From Caldifarciminota bacterium (lineage in GTDB: Bacteria > Hydrothermota > Hydrothermia > UBA1063 > CAJXJZ01): a stretch of DNA of 64,000 nucleotides. The stretch lies in assembly GCA_026986775.1 (NCBI GenBank), contig JALSNX010000003.1:124001-188000 (forward strand), in the 5' to 3' direction. Under the pieces are notes generated by a model. The model made no database searches and was not told the origin of the DNA. It saw only the letters and a program-made list of their open reading frames with translations. A program made the translations under genes and the position numbers. Shown here one piece after another: positions 52,375 to 60,565 of the stretch (positions are counted from its first letter, which is position 1; every line of letters begins with the position of its first letter).

Positions 52375-53595
52375 ATGGCTGAACTTGAGAAAGTAAAGAG
52401 AAAAACATTTGCAGATATACTTGTAGATGAGGGTATAGTACCTCAGGAGATAATGAAAAAAGCCCTGAAAGAGCAGTGGAGTGAAGGAATACCTATAGAG
52501 CTTTACCTCATTAATAAGGGTTATGTTAATGAGGATACTCTTATATCAGTTTTAACAAAAAAGTTCCCTCTGAAATATGTGGACCTGTCTGTTATTCAAC
52601 CTGACCCTGAGGCTGTGGACCATATTCCTTACAGAATAGCCAAGAAGTATGTTTTAATACCACTCAGGAAAAGTGGCAGGTCTCTTGCAGTTGTTATGGG
52701 CAACCCTTTGAACAGGGAGATGGTTAGTGAGCTTAAAAAAGTTACAGACCTTAAGATAATTCCGTTTGTTGGAAGGATTTCCGAGATTCTGGATTATATA
52801 GAGACGTATTATTCAGAAGAAATCAGGAAAGAAGAAGAAATAGGAGCGCCGGCTGCTTATGGCAAGCTGAAAGGTGAGGTTGGGCTTACACTTCAGAGTA
52901 ATATGAACTTTGATAATTTTGAAGTGAGTTCCTGCAATGAAGTCGCCTTTTCTTTTGCCAAAAGCTTTGCAGAAACACGAGGCGTGGAAAATACGAGGTT
53001 GTTTATCTTTGGAAAGGAAGGTTATGGCAAGACACATCTTATAAATGCTGTTGGAAACTATATCCTTGAGCATGAGACCTTCAGGGGAGTTTTGTATACT
53101 GATGCTCTTAAGTTTATGGACCTCCTCAGTGCAGCTAAAAGCGACAAAGACCTCAGGAAATTCAGGCTATCACATGTTGAGACGGATGTATTCCTGTTTG
53201 ATGACCTTGACCTTTTGATGGGACATGATTATGCCCAGAATCAGCTTCTCTATATCCTGATGGAGTTACATGTACAGGAGAAGCAGTTTATCTTTACAAG
53301 TAGTGTGCCACTTAAAGAACTATCCGGTATGAATAAAAAGCTAATTTCAATTATAGAGAGTTCCATTGTAGCGCCAATAGAGCCACCAGACAAAGAATTA
53401 AAGATGAAGATACTTGAAAAAAAGCTTGCAAATTTGAAGCTCCATTCCAAGATTCTGGATCTCATACAGGAAGGAGCAGAGGATAACCTGAGGATTTTAA
53501 ATGCAATTATTAATGAGGTTATAACTTTATCGCGTATGGGCAAAGAGATTGATGTTAGCGTGATAAAGTCAATATTAAAAACCTATAGAGGATAA
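52375..53595 (+). CDS. MshEN (GspE/PilB N-terminal) domain fused to a DnaA-like AAA+ ATPase
   Basis: 406 residues. Residues 1-145 form a T2SSE_N/MshEN domain: two copies of the L-x-x-x-G-x-x-x-x-x-x-L-x-x-A/V-L pattern (F-A-D-I-L-V-D-E-G-I-V, I-E-L-Y-L-I-N-K-G-Y-V), then a ferredoxin-like part. Residues 180-406 form a DnaA/Hda-type AAA+ module: Walker A G-K-E-G-Y-G-K-T, Walker B F-L-F-D-D-L-D, sensor F-T-S-S-V-P-L and a lid, but no DNA-binding domain IV. The PilB secretion ATPase domain is absent. The usual MshEN R-L-G c-di-GMP residues are replaced (T-F-A, I-P-I). AGGAGGG precedes ATG. Confidence 0.78.
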   Translation: MAELEKVKRKTFADILVDEGIVPQEIMKKALKEQWSEGIPIELYLINKGYVNEDTLISVLTKKFPLKYVDLSVIQPDPEAVDHIPYRIAKKYVLIPLRKSGRSLAVVMGNPLNREMVSELKKVTDLKIIPFVGRISEILDYIETYYSEEIRKEEEIGAPAAYGKLKGEVGLTLQSNMNFDNFEVSSCNEVAFSFAKSFAETRGVENTRLFIFGKEGYGKTHLINAVGNYILEHETFRGVLYTDALKFMDLLSAAKSDKDLRKFRLSHVETDVFLFDDLDLLMGHDYAQNQLLYILMELHVQEKQFIFTSSVPLKELSGMNKKLISIIESSIVAPIEPPDKELKMKILEKKLANLKLHSKILDLIQEGAEDNLRILNAIINEVITLSRMGKEIDVSVIKSILKTYRG

Positions 53596-53609
53596 AAAAG
53601 GGGGTTATT

Positions 53610-55274
53610 ATGAGCCTTACCGATTTGTTAAAGGGCCTGAAAAAAGCCGGGGGTGGGAATAACGTTATAAGCATTGATATAGGTTCCAGTTCGTTGAAAC
53701 TTGTACAGGTTGAGAGAAGGGGAAAGAAATACGTTGTTAAGGGTCTTACAACCGAGAAACTTCCACCTGAACTTATTGTCGGTAAGGAAATAATGGACCG
53801 TCAGGAGGTAATAATAAAGATTCAGGAAGCAGTCAAGAAGCTTGGAACCGATGTGCAGTCAGCGGCCATTAACGTTGCCGGACAGGACGTAATCGTGAGA
53901 AAAATAACTGTCCCCAAACAGAAAAAGAAAGAGGAACTGGATGAGTCAATACTCTGGAAAATAAGAGAAGAGCTGAATGTTGACCCTGCAGATGTAACAT
54001 GGGGATATTTTATTCTGGGCGATTCTGCTACAGCAGGGTCAGTGGACGTCTTTCTTGCTGCTGCCAAATTGGAAGTAATCTATGGTCTTTTAGACCTTGT
54101 TCGTGCAGCAGGACTTGAGCCCTTTGCCATCAACGTTGATCCTGTTTCTCTTTACAATACACTGAAATACAATGGGTATCTTGAGGAAGATAAGACGATA
54201 GGGCTTGTGCATATAGGTTACGAAAACACAGTACTTGTTATTATCAAGGGTGGTAAGATTCTGCTGTCTCGTGAGATGCATGTTTCTACGAAAACTTATG
54301 TTGAATCAATTTCCAGATTCCTTGATTTACCGCGTGAGGTTGCTGAGGAAGTTATGTACAAAGGCCCCGGTAATAAAGTGGAGGAAGAGGCTTTCAGGGA
54401 TACGATAGAATCTCTCAATGACAGATTTGTAGGTAATTTAGAGAGAAACTTTCAGGGAATCCTTCCTGAGGGCGGAAGTGTTGATAAATGGATTTTGAGT
54501 GGAGGTGGAGCATATATAGCAGGACTTCCTGAATATATCAAGGATAAATTTGACGGTGAGGTGGAAATACTTGACCCATTCAGAGAACTTGAGTATGAGG
54601 CGGAGGAAGGCTTTGGAGACATGCCTGCCATATATTCTGTTGCTATAGGTCTTGCAATTTCCTATTTTGAAAAGGAAACCTCAATCAATATTTTACCGCC
54701 TGAAGAGCTTGAAGTAATAGAGGAGATTTCTCTTGTACCGCATATTGTGCTGTCAGCAGTGATATTAATAGTCTTTCTTTTGATAATGGGGGTTGTAAGT
54801 ATTTTTCAATCCCGTAAAATAGTCAAACTGGAGAGCGAGAAAAAGGCTTTAATAGAGCAAAAGGTGGTGTTACAGAGGAAAGCAAACGAGATACGTGGTA
54901 TTAAGAAACAAATAGAAGAGGTAAGAGGTAAAATAGAGGTTATTAAAAACCTGTCTCGTGACAGGGCCAGATATGTTCAGATAATGGATGAAATAAACAG
55001 ATTAATCCCATATGATACATGGCTCCTTGGAGTTTCTGAAAGAGGTTCCGACAAACTTGAGCTTGAAGGAGAGACAGGTTCAAATTTGATCCTTGCCCAG
55101 TTCATGAAGAGATTGCTTTCGTCACCACTTATCAGTGATGTTCAGTTAATAGAATCAAGGGTTGATAAAATTGAAGAGCGAAAGGTTGCAAGATTTAAAC
55201 TTTCAATAACTTTAAGCCCTGTCCTTTTTGCAAAGGCAGAAGGACAAAATGAAAGAAAACAAGGAGGTAGGTGA
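53610..55274 (+). CDS. PilM-PilN fusion, type IV pilus inner-membrane platform
   Basis: 554 residues. Residues 1-355 are PilM, an actin-like ATPase (I-S-I-D-I-G-S-S-S-L-K, A-A-I-N-V-A-G, W-I-L-S-G-G-G-A-Y). Then comes PilN: the PilM-binding motif S-I-N-I-L-P-P at about 364-370, a membrane helix (about 388-407), a coiled coil (410-450) and the periplasmic PilN fold. In characterised systems PilM and PilN are separate proteins that bind through this motif; here they are one chain. It overlaps the next gene by 4 bases. Confidence 0.88.
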   Translation: MSLTDLLKGLKKAGGGNNVISIDIGSSSLKLVQVERRGKKYVVKGLTTEKLPPELIVGKEIMDRQEVIIKIQEAVKKLGTDVQSAAINVAGQDVIVRKITVPKQKKKEELDESILWKIREELNVDPADVTWGYFILGDSATAGSVDVFLAAAKLEVIYGLLDLVRAAGLEPFAINVDPVSLYNTLKYNGYLEEDKTIGLVHIGYENTVLVIIKGGKILLSREMHVSTKTYVESISRFLDLPREVAEEVMYKGPGNKVEEEAFRDTIESLNDRFVGNLERNFQGILPEGGSVDKWILSGGGAYIAGLPEYIKDKFDGEVEILDPFRELEYEAEEGFGDMPAIYSVAIGLAISYFEKETSINILPPEELEVIEEISLVPHIVLSAVILIVFLLIMGVVSIFQSRKIVKLESEKKALIEQKVVLQRKANEIRGIKKQIEEVRGKIEVIKNLSRDRARYVQIMDEINRLIPYDTWLLGVSERGSDKLELEGETGSNLILAQFMKRLLSSPLISDVQLIESRVDKIEERKVARFKLSITLSPVLFAKAEGQNERKQGGR

Positions 55275-55792
55275 TGAGGTTTTTAAATGTGCTCCCAATA
55301 GTTGTATTTGGAGCTGTCTTTGCTCTTTCAGGGTGTAGTGAAGAGAGTCATACTGCTGAAGTATATGGAACTGTTTACTGGGAAGAAGCTCACATAATTA
55401 CAGATTCGATTGACACTACAAAGCAGGATACAATATTTTATCTAAATCCCGCTCCAAATGTTCAGGTTTATCTGGAGCAGGACCAGTCTTCAGATATTCC
55501 ATATCAGGGTGAAGACCTTTATACTACCACCGATAATAATGGTGAGTACTCTTTTACCGTTTATCTTGGCCGGAATTATGATGCAAATGACTATATGTTT
55601 GATGAACTGCATATGTGTGATGTGAGACTTTATTATTTGTGGACACCGAATGGTAAGTATAAACTTCATGAAGGTGATACAGCCTATATAGCAGGACAGC
55701 TCTCAACAGAGGTTACGGGTTTTACCATAAAGTCAGGTGAAAGAGTGAAAGCCCCTGACGTAGTAGTTGGTAATGTATACTTTAGACAATAA
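55271..55792 (+). CDS. Pilus-operon lipoprotein with a carboxypeptidase-regulatory-like (Ig) fold
   Basis: 173 residues. Lipobox L-S-G-C with lipidated C22, then a single beta-sandwich: V-Y-G-T-V-Y-W near 32, P-A-P-N-V-Q-V-Y-L near 60, T-D-N-N-G-E-Y-S-F-T-V near 87, typical of CarboxypepD_reg/SdrD-like repeats. Such a lipoprotein is not part of the standard pilMNOPQ order. AAGGAGGTAGGTG precedes ATG. Could tether or shield PilO/PilP, or be a pilotin; that is inference. Confidence 0.7.
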   Translation: MMRFLNVLPIVVFGAVFALSGCSEESHTAEVYGTVYWEEAHIITDSIDTTKQDTIFYLNPAPNVQVYLEQDQSSDIPYQGEDLYTTTDNNGEYSFTVYLGRNYDANDYMFDELHMCDVRLYYLWTPNGKYKLHEGDTAYIAGQLSTEVTGFTIKSGERVKAPDVVVGNVYFRQ

Positions 55793-55812
55793 GTTACTAC
55801 AAAGGGGGAGAT

Positions 55813-56421
55813 ATGAAATTTATAAAAAGTCCTAAGTTTATCTGGGGGATAGCCATAATTATCTATATAATAATTGGCTATCTCTATATTAACGGTATTT
55901 ACGCTGGAAAAGCCAGGAAACTCAAAAGTTTAGAGAGGGAAATAAGAAACGAACGTCAGACTGTTGCTCAACTTACCCTTGAAGTCAAGGATTACGATAA
56001 AATTATGGCAGAAAAAGATTCTCTGCTTGCACTCTGGGAAGAGACAAAGAAACATTTACCTTCCAGGCCTCAGCCTGATGAATGGTTAAGAGAGATTGCG
56101 GGTATGGCCATGAGCAGTGGAATAGAAATTGAATCTTACAAACCTATGCCACCCTCACAGTATGATCTTTATAAAGATTATCCTATAAAAATCACAGTAA
56201 GCAGCGGCTATCATGATCTGGGGACGTTTGTAAGTCTTATATCCAACGCTGACCGGCTGATGAAAATCAGAAACCTCACAATAAAGAATAAACCAAGCAA
56301 GGATGATCCCACCCAGACGGTTGAGGCGATTTTTGAGATTTCTAATTATGTTTACAGCCCCGCTCCTCCTCCGACCAACCAAAATAAGAAAACTATCCAA
56401 AACAGAAGGAGGAGAAGATGA
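55813..56421 (+). CDS. pilO: PilO-like type IV pilus assembly protein
   Basis: 202 residues. N-terminal membrane helix (about 10-30), coiled coil (33-80), then the PilO ferredoxin-like domain (L-P-S-R-P-Q-P-D-E-W-L, I-K-I-T-V-S-S-G-Y-H-D-L-G-T-F-V). It pairs with PilN in the alignment complex. A GGGGGAG Shine-Dalgarno lies before ATG, and the gene overlaps pilP by 4 bases. Confidence 0.88.
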   Translation: MKFIKSPKFIWGIAIIIYIIIGYLYINGIYAGKARKLKSLEREIRNERQTVAQLTLEVKDYDKIMAEKDSLLALWEETKKHLPSRPQPDEWLREIAGMAMSSGIEIESYKPMPPSQYDLYKDYPIKITVSSGYHDLGTFVSLISNADRLMKIRNLTIKNKPSKDDPTQTVEAIFEISNYVYSPAPPPTNQNKKTIQNRRRRR

Positions 56422-57233
56422 AAAAAATAGTGCTGAGTATTTTAATACCCGTATTTCTTATTGCAAAAATAAGTGAACTTAAAACCCTCACGATTTCAAC
56501 GGGTAATAATTATGTGGAAATAGAACTTGCATTCACATCAACCCCTGCAAATATTCATGATTTTATGTTGAAAAACCCTGCACGTGTAGTGGTTGATGCT
56601 GAAGGAACCAGGTATGCTCTTGGTTCAAATATATTTCCTGTGAATCAGGGTGCTGTTTTAAGGGTCAGAGGTAGCCAGTTCAAGACTGAACCCATGGTGG
56701 CAAGGGTTGTGGTGGACCTTAAAAAAGCTGTCAAATATGAAGTTATACGCGATGAAAATTCCGTAAAAGTGAAGGTTTATACAGAGCCAGCCAGTGTGGG
56801 ATATAAAAAGACAGTTAAAAGTACCTCTAAAGGCTCTCTCAAAACTACAAAAGGAAACACAATGACAGTACAGAAGAAAACAACAAAATCTATAGCATCT
56901 TCTCAGTCAGTAATATCTGTAGGCGCAAAATTCTTTTACAATTCCAGGGGCAGAAGAGACCCGTTTAAGCCTATAGCTGAGACATCAACAAAACAGGATA
57001 CTCTGCTTGATGTTGCCAAAGCAAAACTTATAGGAATCATACAGGATTCTACCGGTTATGTGGCTCTTGTTGAAGATAAAAATGGAAATGGCTTTATATT
57101 GAGAAGAGGTGATAGAGTAAAAAGAGGAAGGGTTGTAAGAGTAACGAAGGATATGGCAGTTTTTGCCATATCTGATTTTGGATTTACAAGAACTGTAATT
57201 TTAAAACTTGAAAAGGAGGAGGTATCCAAATGA
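56418..57233 (+). CDS. pilP: AMIN-PilP fusion, pilus alignment protein
   Basis: 271 residues. Signal-like N-terminus, AMIN domain (about 20-125: A-N-I-H-D-F-M-L-K-N-P-A-R-V-V-V-D), a Lys/Thr/Ser-rich linker, and a PilP C-terminal domain (R-R-D-P-F-K-P-I, A-K-L-I-G-I-I, Y-V-A-L-V-E-D, R-R-G-D-R-V). AMIN normally sits on PilQ and anchors it to peptidoglycan; PilP is normally separate and lipidated. No lipobox cysteine is seen. It overlaps pilQ by 4 bases. Confidence 0.82.
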   Translation: MKKIVLSILIPVFLIAKISELKTLTISTGNNYVEIELAFTSTPANIHDFMLKNPARVVVDAEGTRYALGSNIFPVNQGAVLRVRGSQFKTEPMVARVVVDLKKAVKYEVIRDENSVKVKVYTEPASVGYKKTVKSTSKGSLKTTKGNTMTVQKKTTKSIASSQSVISVGAKFFYNSRGRRDPFKPIAETSTKQDTLLDVAKAKLIGIIQDSTGYVALVEDKNGNGFILRRGDRVKRGRVVRVTKDMAVFAISDFGFTRTVILKLEKEEVSK

Positions 57234-58504
57234 AATTTTTTAGAGTGATGAGCATATTTTTGGTGGCGGGTACCCTTTTAGCAGCTGAAAAAACAATAAG
57301 CCTTGATGTACAGAATGCTGATATAAGAACTGTGCTCAGGGCTTTTTCCAGGGTGGCAGAAGTTAATATTGTAGCAACGCCAAACGTAAAGGGCACTGTG
57401 ACATTCTCTGTTAAAAATGTACCCTGGAAGGAAGCATTTAAATCATTACTGGATGCTTATTCACTGGCGTATACAGAGCAGAAAAACATAATTACAGTAA
57501 TGACACAGGATGAATATTCCAAGGTAAGAGATGTCTCTGGCCTTGAGATGAAAATTTTCCGAATTAAGTACCTCAAGGCATCTGATGTTGCCCCTGTAGT
57601 AGAGGGATTGCTTTCATCAAGGGGGAAGATGAAAGTGGAGGCATCTACAAACTCTCTGGTTATAACAGACCTTCCGGATAATATATATAAGATTGAAAAT
57701 TTCCTTTCCGGAATGGATAAGCCGGCTCGCCAGGTTCAGATACAGGTTAAGGTTGTGGAAGTTGATTATGATGCTGCGAGGTCCCTTGGAATTAATTGGG
57801 TTGTTGCTAAAAACCATCCTACAGATAGAGTAGGAGTTCGTCTTTCCAATGACGCTTCTATTGCTGGGGCCAAGACCAACTTATCCATTGGAACAATAAT
57901 AAATGGAATATCTATAGACAATGTTTTGCAGGCACTTGAAAATGAAAGTAAGGCAAATATTATATCTGCACCTTCTATAATGGTAGCAGATAATAATAAA
58001 GCTAAAATCGTCTCAGGAAAGAAGGTTCCCGTTGTTACCAAGGATATTTCTGGGAACACTGTAGTTCAGTTCTTTGATGCTGCCATTAAACTTGAGGTCA
58101 CTCCTCATATTACTCCCGATGGCAATATAGCAATGGAACTTCATCCACAGGTTAGTGATATAGCCGGTTATTCTCCTTCCGGTCAGCCGATAATCAGTAA
58201 TCAGGAAGCTGAGACCAAATTGACAATAAAGGATGGGGAAACAATAGTACTTGGTGGTGTAGTAAAAGAAACCAAACGCAGGGGCAATGCAGGTTTTCCT
58301 TTTTTGAGGAAGATCCCTGTGCTCAATCTTCTATTCTCCAATAACGAAAAGGCATCTTCCAAGGTGGAACTTATGGTGTTTGTTACGCCAAGAATAGTGG
58401 GTGACGAAGCTATGAACAGCATGGAAGAATCTAATAAAATGGAACCATCTACATCAAAAACTGAAAATACTGTTGCCCCTGAGGTTAAAGAGAGTAAAGA
58501 GTAG
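57230..58504 (+). CDS. pilQ: PilQ-like secretin (short, without AMIN)
   Basis: 424 residues. Signal peptide (1-19), STN/N0 domain (25-95: N-A-D-I-R-T-V-L-R-A-F-S), one N1/NolW repeat (105-170), and a secretin domain (about 175-395: G-I-N-W-V ... V-P-V-V ... V-T-P-H-I-T-P-D-G ... G-G-V-V-K-E-T). A Glu/Ser-rich tail follows. It forms the outer-membrane pilus pore. Typical PilQ is 600-750 residues with AMIN domains; here AMIN is on the upstream protein. Confidence 0.92.
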   Translation: MKFFRVMSIFLVAGTLLAAEKTISLDVQNADIRTVLRAFSRVAEVNIVATPNVKGTVTFSVKNVPWKEAFKSLLDAYSLAYTEQKNIITVMTQDEYSKVRDVSGLEMKIFRIKYLKASDVAPVVEGLLSSRGKMKVEASTNSLVITDLPDNIYKIENFLSGMDKPARQVQIQVKVVEVDYDAARSLGINWVVAKNHPTDRVGVRLSNDASIAGAKTNLSIGTIINGISIDNVLQALENESKANIISAPSIMVADNNKAKIVSGKKVPVVTKDISGNTVVQFFDAAIKLEVTPHITPDGNIAMELHPQVSDIAGYSPSGQPIISNQEAETKLTIKDGETIVLGGVVKETKRRGNAGFPFLRKIPVLNLLFSNNEKASSKVELMVFVTPRIVGDEAMNSMEESNKMEPSTSKTENTVAPEVKESKE

Positions 58505-58524
58505 TACGTTTTTAATACAGGTAC

Positions 58525-58552
58525 TTGACAAAACGCGGAAAGGGTATATAAT
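58525..58552 (+). promoter_or_regulatory. Promoter of the minor pilin-PilY1 operon
   Basis: A perfect TTGACA at 58525-58530, 16 bp, perfect TATAAT at 58547-58552. The transcript should start near 58559 and carry a leader of about 68 bases with two strong Shine-Dalgarno sites before the first pilin. Confidence 0.85.
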
Positions 58553-58564
58553 AATAAATAGGTG

Positions 58565-58604
58565 AAAGGAGGTGATGCATATGAGGGTGATAGGAGATAT
58601 GTAA
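58565..58604 (+). promoter_or_regulatory. Leader with a 12-base anti-SD match and a 7-codon ORF
   Basis: AAAGGAGGTGAT at 58565-58576 is complementary over 12 bases to the common bacterial 16S rRNA 3' end. Six bases after GGTG, ATG 58581 opens M-R-V-I-G-D-M then TAA (58602-58604). A nearer ATG at 58575 is in the same frame. The pilin has its own AAGGAGGTG Shine-Dalgarno at 58613-58621. It may be a leader peptide or ribosome-standby site. Confidence 0.5.
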
Positions 58605-58626
58605 AAACAGTCAAGGAGGTGAAAAT

Positions 58627-59184
58627 ATGAATGTCTTACTTTATATCTCATCAACAAAAAGTAATAAAAATGACCGTAAAGGTTTTACGATAATTGAATT
58701 GCTTATTGTATTGTTCCTAATAGTAGTTGTAGGAGGTATTGGTTATCTATCTTTAGGTAAGCAATTAGCAAGAGAAAAACTACTCTCTGAAGGTTTTGCT
58801 CTGGCAAACGATTTTAATAATGTAAAGAACAGTGCAATGTTACAGGGAATACGATATGCCCTTAAAGTCACCTCCAGTAATACATATGAAATTGCATTTT
58901 ATGATAGTTTGGGGGTGAGAAAGGTTTTAAGAACATCTAAACTGTCGAATGGTAGATTTGGAGTCATATCCGGTATAAGTTCCTGTCCAGATGGGTCCGC
59001 AGCAGATGTTTCAGACGGAGTGTCCTTTCCTGATAACGAAATAGTATTTTTACCCATTGGTGTTCCACTCTCCTCTGGTTGTGCGATAATAACGAGAAAT
59101 CCCTATGCTGTAGCTGTATCAGTGAATCCATCAGGCCAGATAGAAACATTTGTTTATATAAAGGGTAGTTGGGTGAAAAAATAA
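58627..59184 (+). CDS. Type IV prepilin-like protein (FimT/GspH-like minor pilin)
   Basis: 185 residues. A 19-residue leader ends R-K-G, with the cleavage site before F-T-I-I-E-L-L (E5 present) and a hydrophobic helix. The rest is a small globular pilin head. PilD should process it. It is first in a group of four class III leader proteins followed by PilY1, the usual fimT/pilV/pilW/pilX/pilY1 order. Confidence 0.88.
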   Translation: MNVLLYISSTKSNKNDRKGFTIIELLIVLFLIVVVGGIGYLSLGKQLAREKLLSEGFALANDFNNVKNSAMLQGIRYALKVTSSNTYEIAFYDSLGVRKVLRTSKLSNGRFGVISGISSCPDGSAADVSDGVSFPDNEIVFLPIGVPLSSGCAIITRNPYAVAVSVNPSGQIETFVYIKGSWVKK

Positions 59185-59207
59185 TAAAATAAAAGGTGGT
59201 GAAATTT

Positions 59208-59651
59208 ATGATAAATAATTGTTTTATATCTGAGAAAGTGAGAAAAGGGTTTACTATAGTGGAGATACTTGTGGCCATGTTTCTTTTATCTATAGTTATA
59301 TCATTGCCGCTTACAGACCTTTTTATCAGAACAAATTTAAGAGTGAGGAGAATGCAAACAGCATTGCAGGCAGAAAGGGATCTTCTGGAGAGGATACGTG
59401 TTGCGCCTTATAACAGTCCTTATTTACAGGATGATGGTGCAGGTGCAGATCTTAATGATATGAGTAATCCAGACTATTTTGTGGATTCAACAATAGTGTA
59501 TGGGATGAAAATGCGTCGATATTACAATGTCCAGGATGATGCCCCGTCACCTGGAATGAAAACAATAAAAGTATTCGTATTATGGCAGGGTATGCGAGAT
59601 ACTGCCACACATGTACTCAGTGCTGTAACTATTAAAAATGCGAGGTGGTAG
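59208..59651 (+). CDS. PilV-like minor pilin
   Basis: 147 residues from ATG 59208; AAAGGTGGTG at 59190-59199 decides against the GTG at 59196. The leader ends in R-K-G, then F-T-I-V-E-I-L-V-A-M with E5. The C-terminal half (Y-Y-N-V-Q-D-D ... K-T-I-K-V-F-V-L-W-Q-G) is typical of PilV-like priming pilins. Confidence 0.85.
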   Translation: MINNCFISEKVRKGFTIVEILVAMFLLSIVISLPLTDLFIRTNLRVRRMQTALQAERDLLERIRVAPYNSPYLQDDGAGADLNDMSNPDYFVDSTIVYGMKMRRYYNVQDDAPSPGMKTIKVFVLWQGMRDTATHVLSAVTIKNARW

Positions 59652-59653
59652 AT

Positions 59654-60562
59654 ATGTATAAATCAAATAGAAAGGGTTTTACTTTAATTGAATTGGTTGT
59701 GGGGCTTGGTCTGGTAAGTATATTTGCACTTGCGGCTATGAGCTTTCTTTTATCACAGTTCAGGGTCAATACCACTCAGTCCCAAATTTCCCATGCTCAG
59801 ACAAGCATAGAAGCGACTATGAATCTTATAAGATGGGATATTATGATGGCTGGTTTTGGTACTCAGGATGCAATTATACCGCATTCAGGAGGAAGCAGTG
59901 ATGATACCAGACCTGAGCCAGATATGCTTGAGGTGGTAACCTATAATTCGCCAGTGGGTGGAAATGGACACTGGGGGTATCTTACAGAGAGAGCAGATGC
60001 TTCAGCAGATATTGTGGTGAGAAGATGGCAGAATAACGTGTTCAGTAACATTGCTGTAGGTGATAGTGTTGTGCTTTTTGATATTAACAAGGTACTGGTT
60101 GCGGAAGGGAGGGTTGTTAACGTTCAGGTTATATCAGGAAATGAAATGAGAGTTAGACTTAACCAGCAGATTAGTGCAAAGAAGGGAACGTTGATATTCG
60201 CCTTGCCGCAAGATGGCAGAACCCATATAACTTACAGCATTGTTAATGGCAATCTTTTTAGAAACAATGTTATGCTACAGGAAAATGTTGAGGATTTGCA
60301 GGTTTCTTACTGGATTGATTCAAATGAGAATGGAGTTGAAGATGCTGGCGAATGGGTACCTAACTTTACTTCAGATGACATACGCAACTTAAGACTTATT
60401 CGTGTTAGTGTTGTCAAATTATCAGGTCCAGATGTAAGGCACAATGAGCAGGGTCAGAGATACACAGTGGAAGATGATATTTATACTGTACCGGCGCAGA
60501 GTGCTAACTTCAGACGACATATATATACAATTGTGGTTAAACCAAGGAATCTGGGGGTGTAA
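59654..60562 (+). CDS. PilW-like minor pilin
   Basis: 302 residues from ATG 59654, preceded by GAGGTGG; the GTG at 59645 is part of this site. Leader K-S-N-R-K-G, then F-T-L-I-E-L-V-V-G-L with E5. The large C-terminal head contains W-D-I-M-M-A-G-F-G-T and I-V-V-K-P-R-N, as in PilW proteins. It overlaps nothing downstream; PilX follows after 3 bases. Confidence 0.87.
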   Translation: MYKSNRKGFTLIELVVGLGLVSIFALAAMSFLLSQFRVNTTQSQISHAQTSIEATMNLIRWDIMMAGFGTQDAIIPHSGGSSDDTRPEPDMLEVVTYNSPVGGNGHWGYLTERADASADIVVRRWQNNVFSNIAVGDSVVLFDINKVLVAEGRVVNVQVISGNEMRVRLNQQISAKKGTLIFALPQDGRTHITYSIVNGNLFRNNVMLQENVEDLQVSYWIDSNENGVEDAGEWVPNFTSDDIRNLRLIRVSVVKLSGPDVRHNEQGQRYTVEDDIYTVPAQSANFRRHIYTIVVKPRNLGV

Positions 60563-60565
60563 ATA

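Noticed and set aside
52375-53595. DnaA replication initiator (and therefore a nearby origin)
   Set aside because: It has the AAA+ core but no DnaA domain IV; the N-terminus is MshEN-like and the context is pilus assembly. No DnaA-box cluster or dnaN/recF neighbours are seen.
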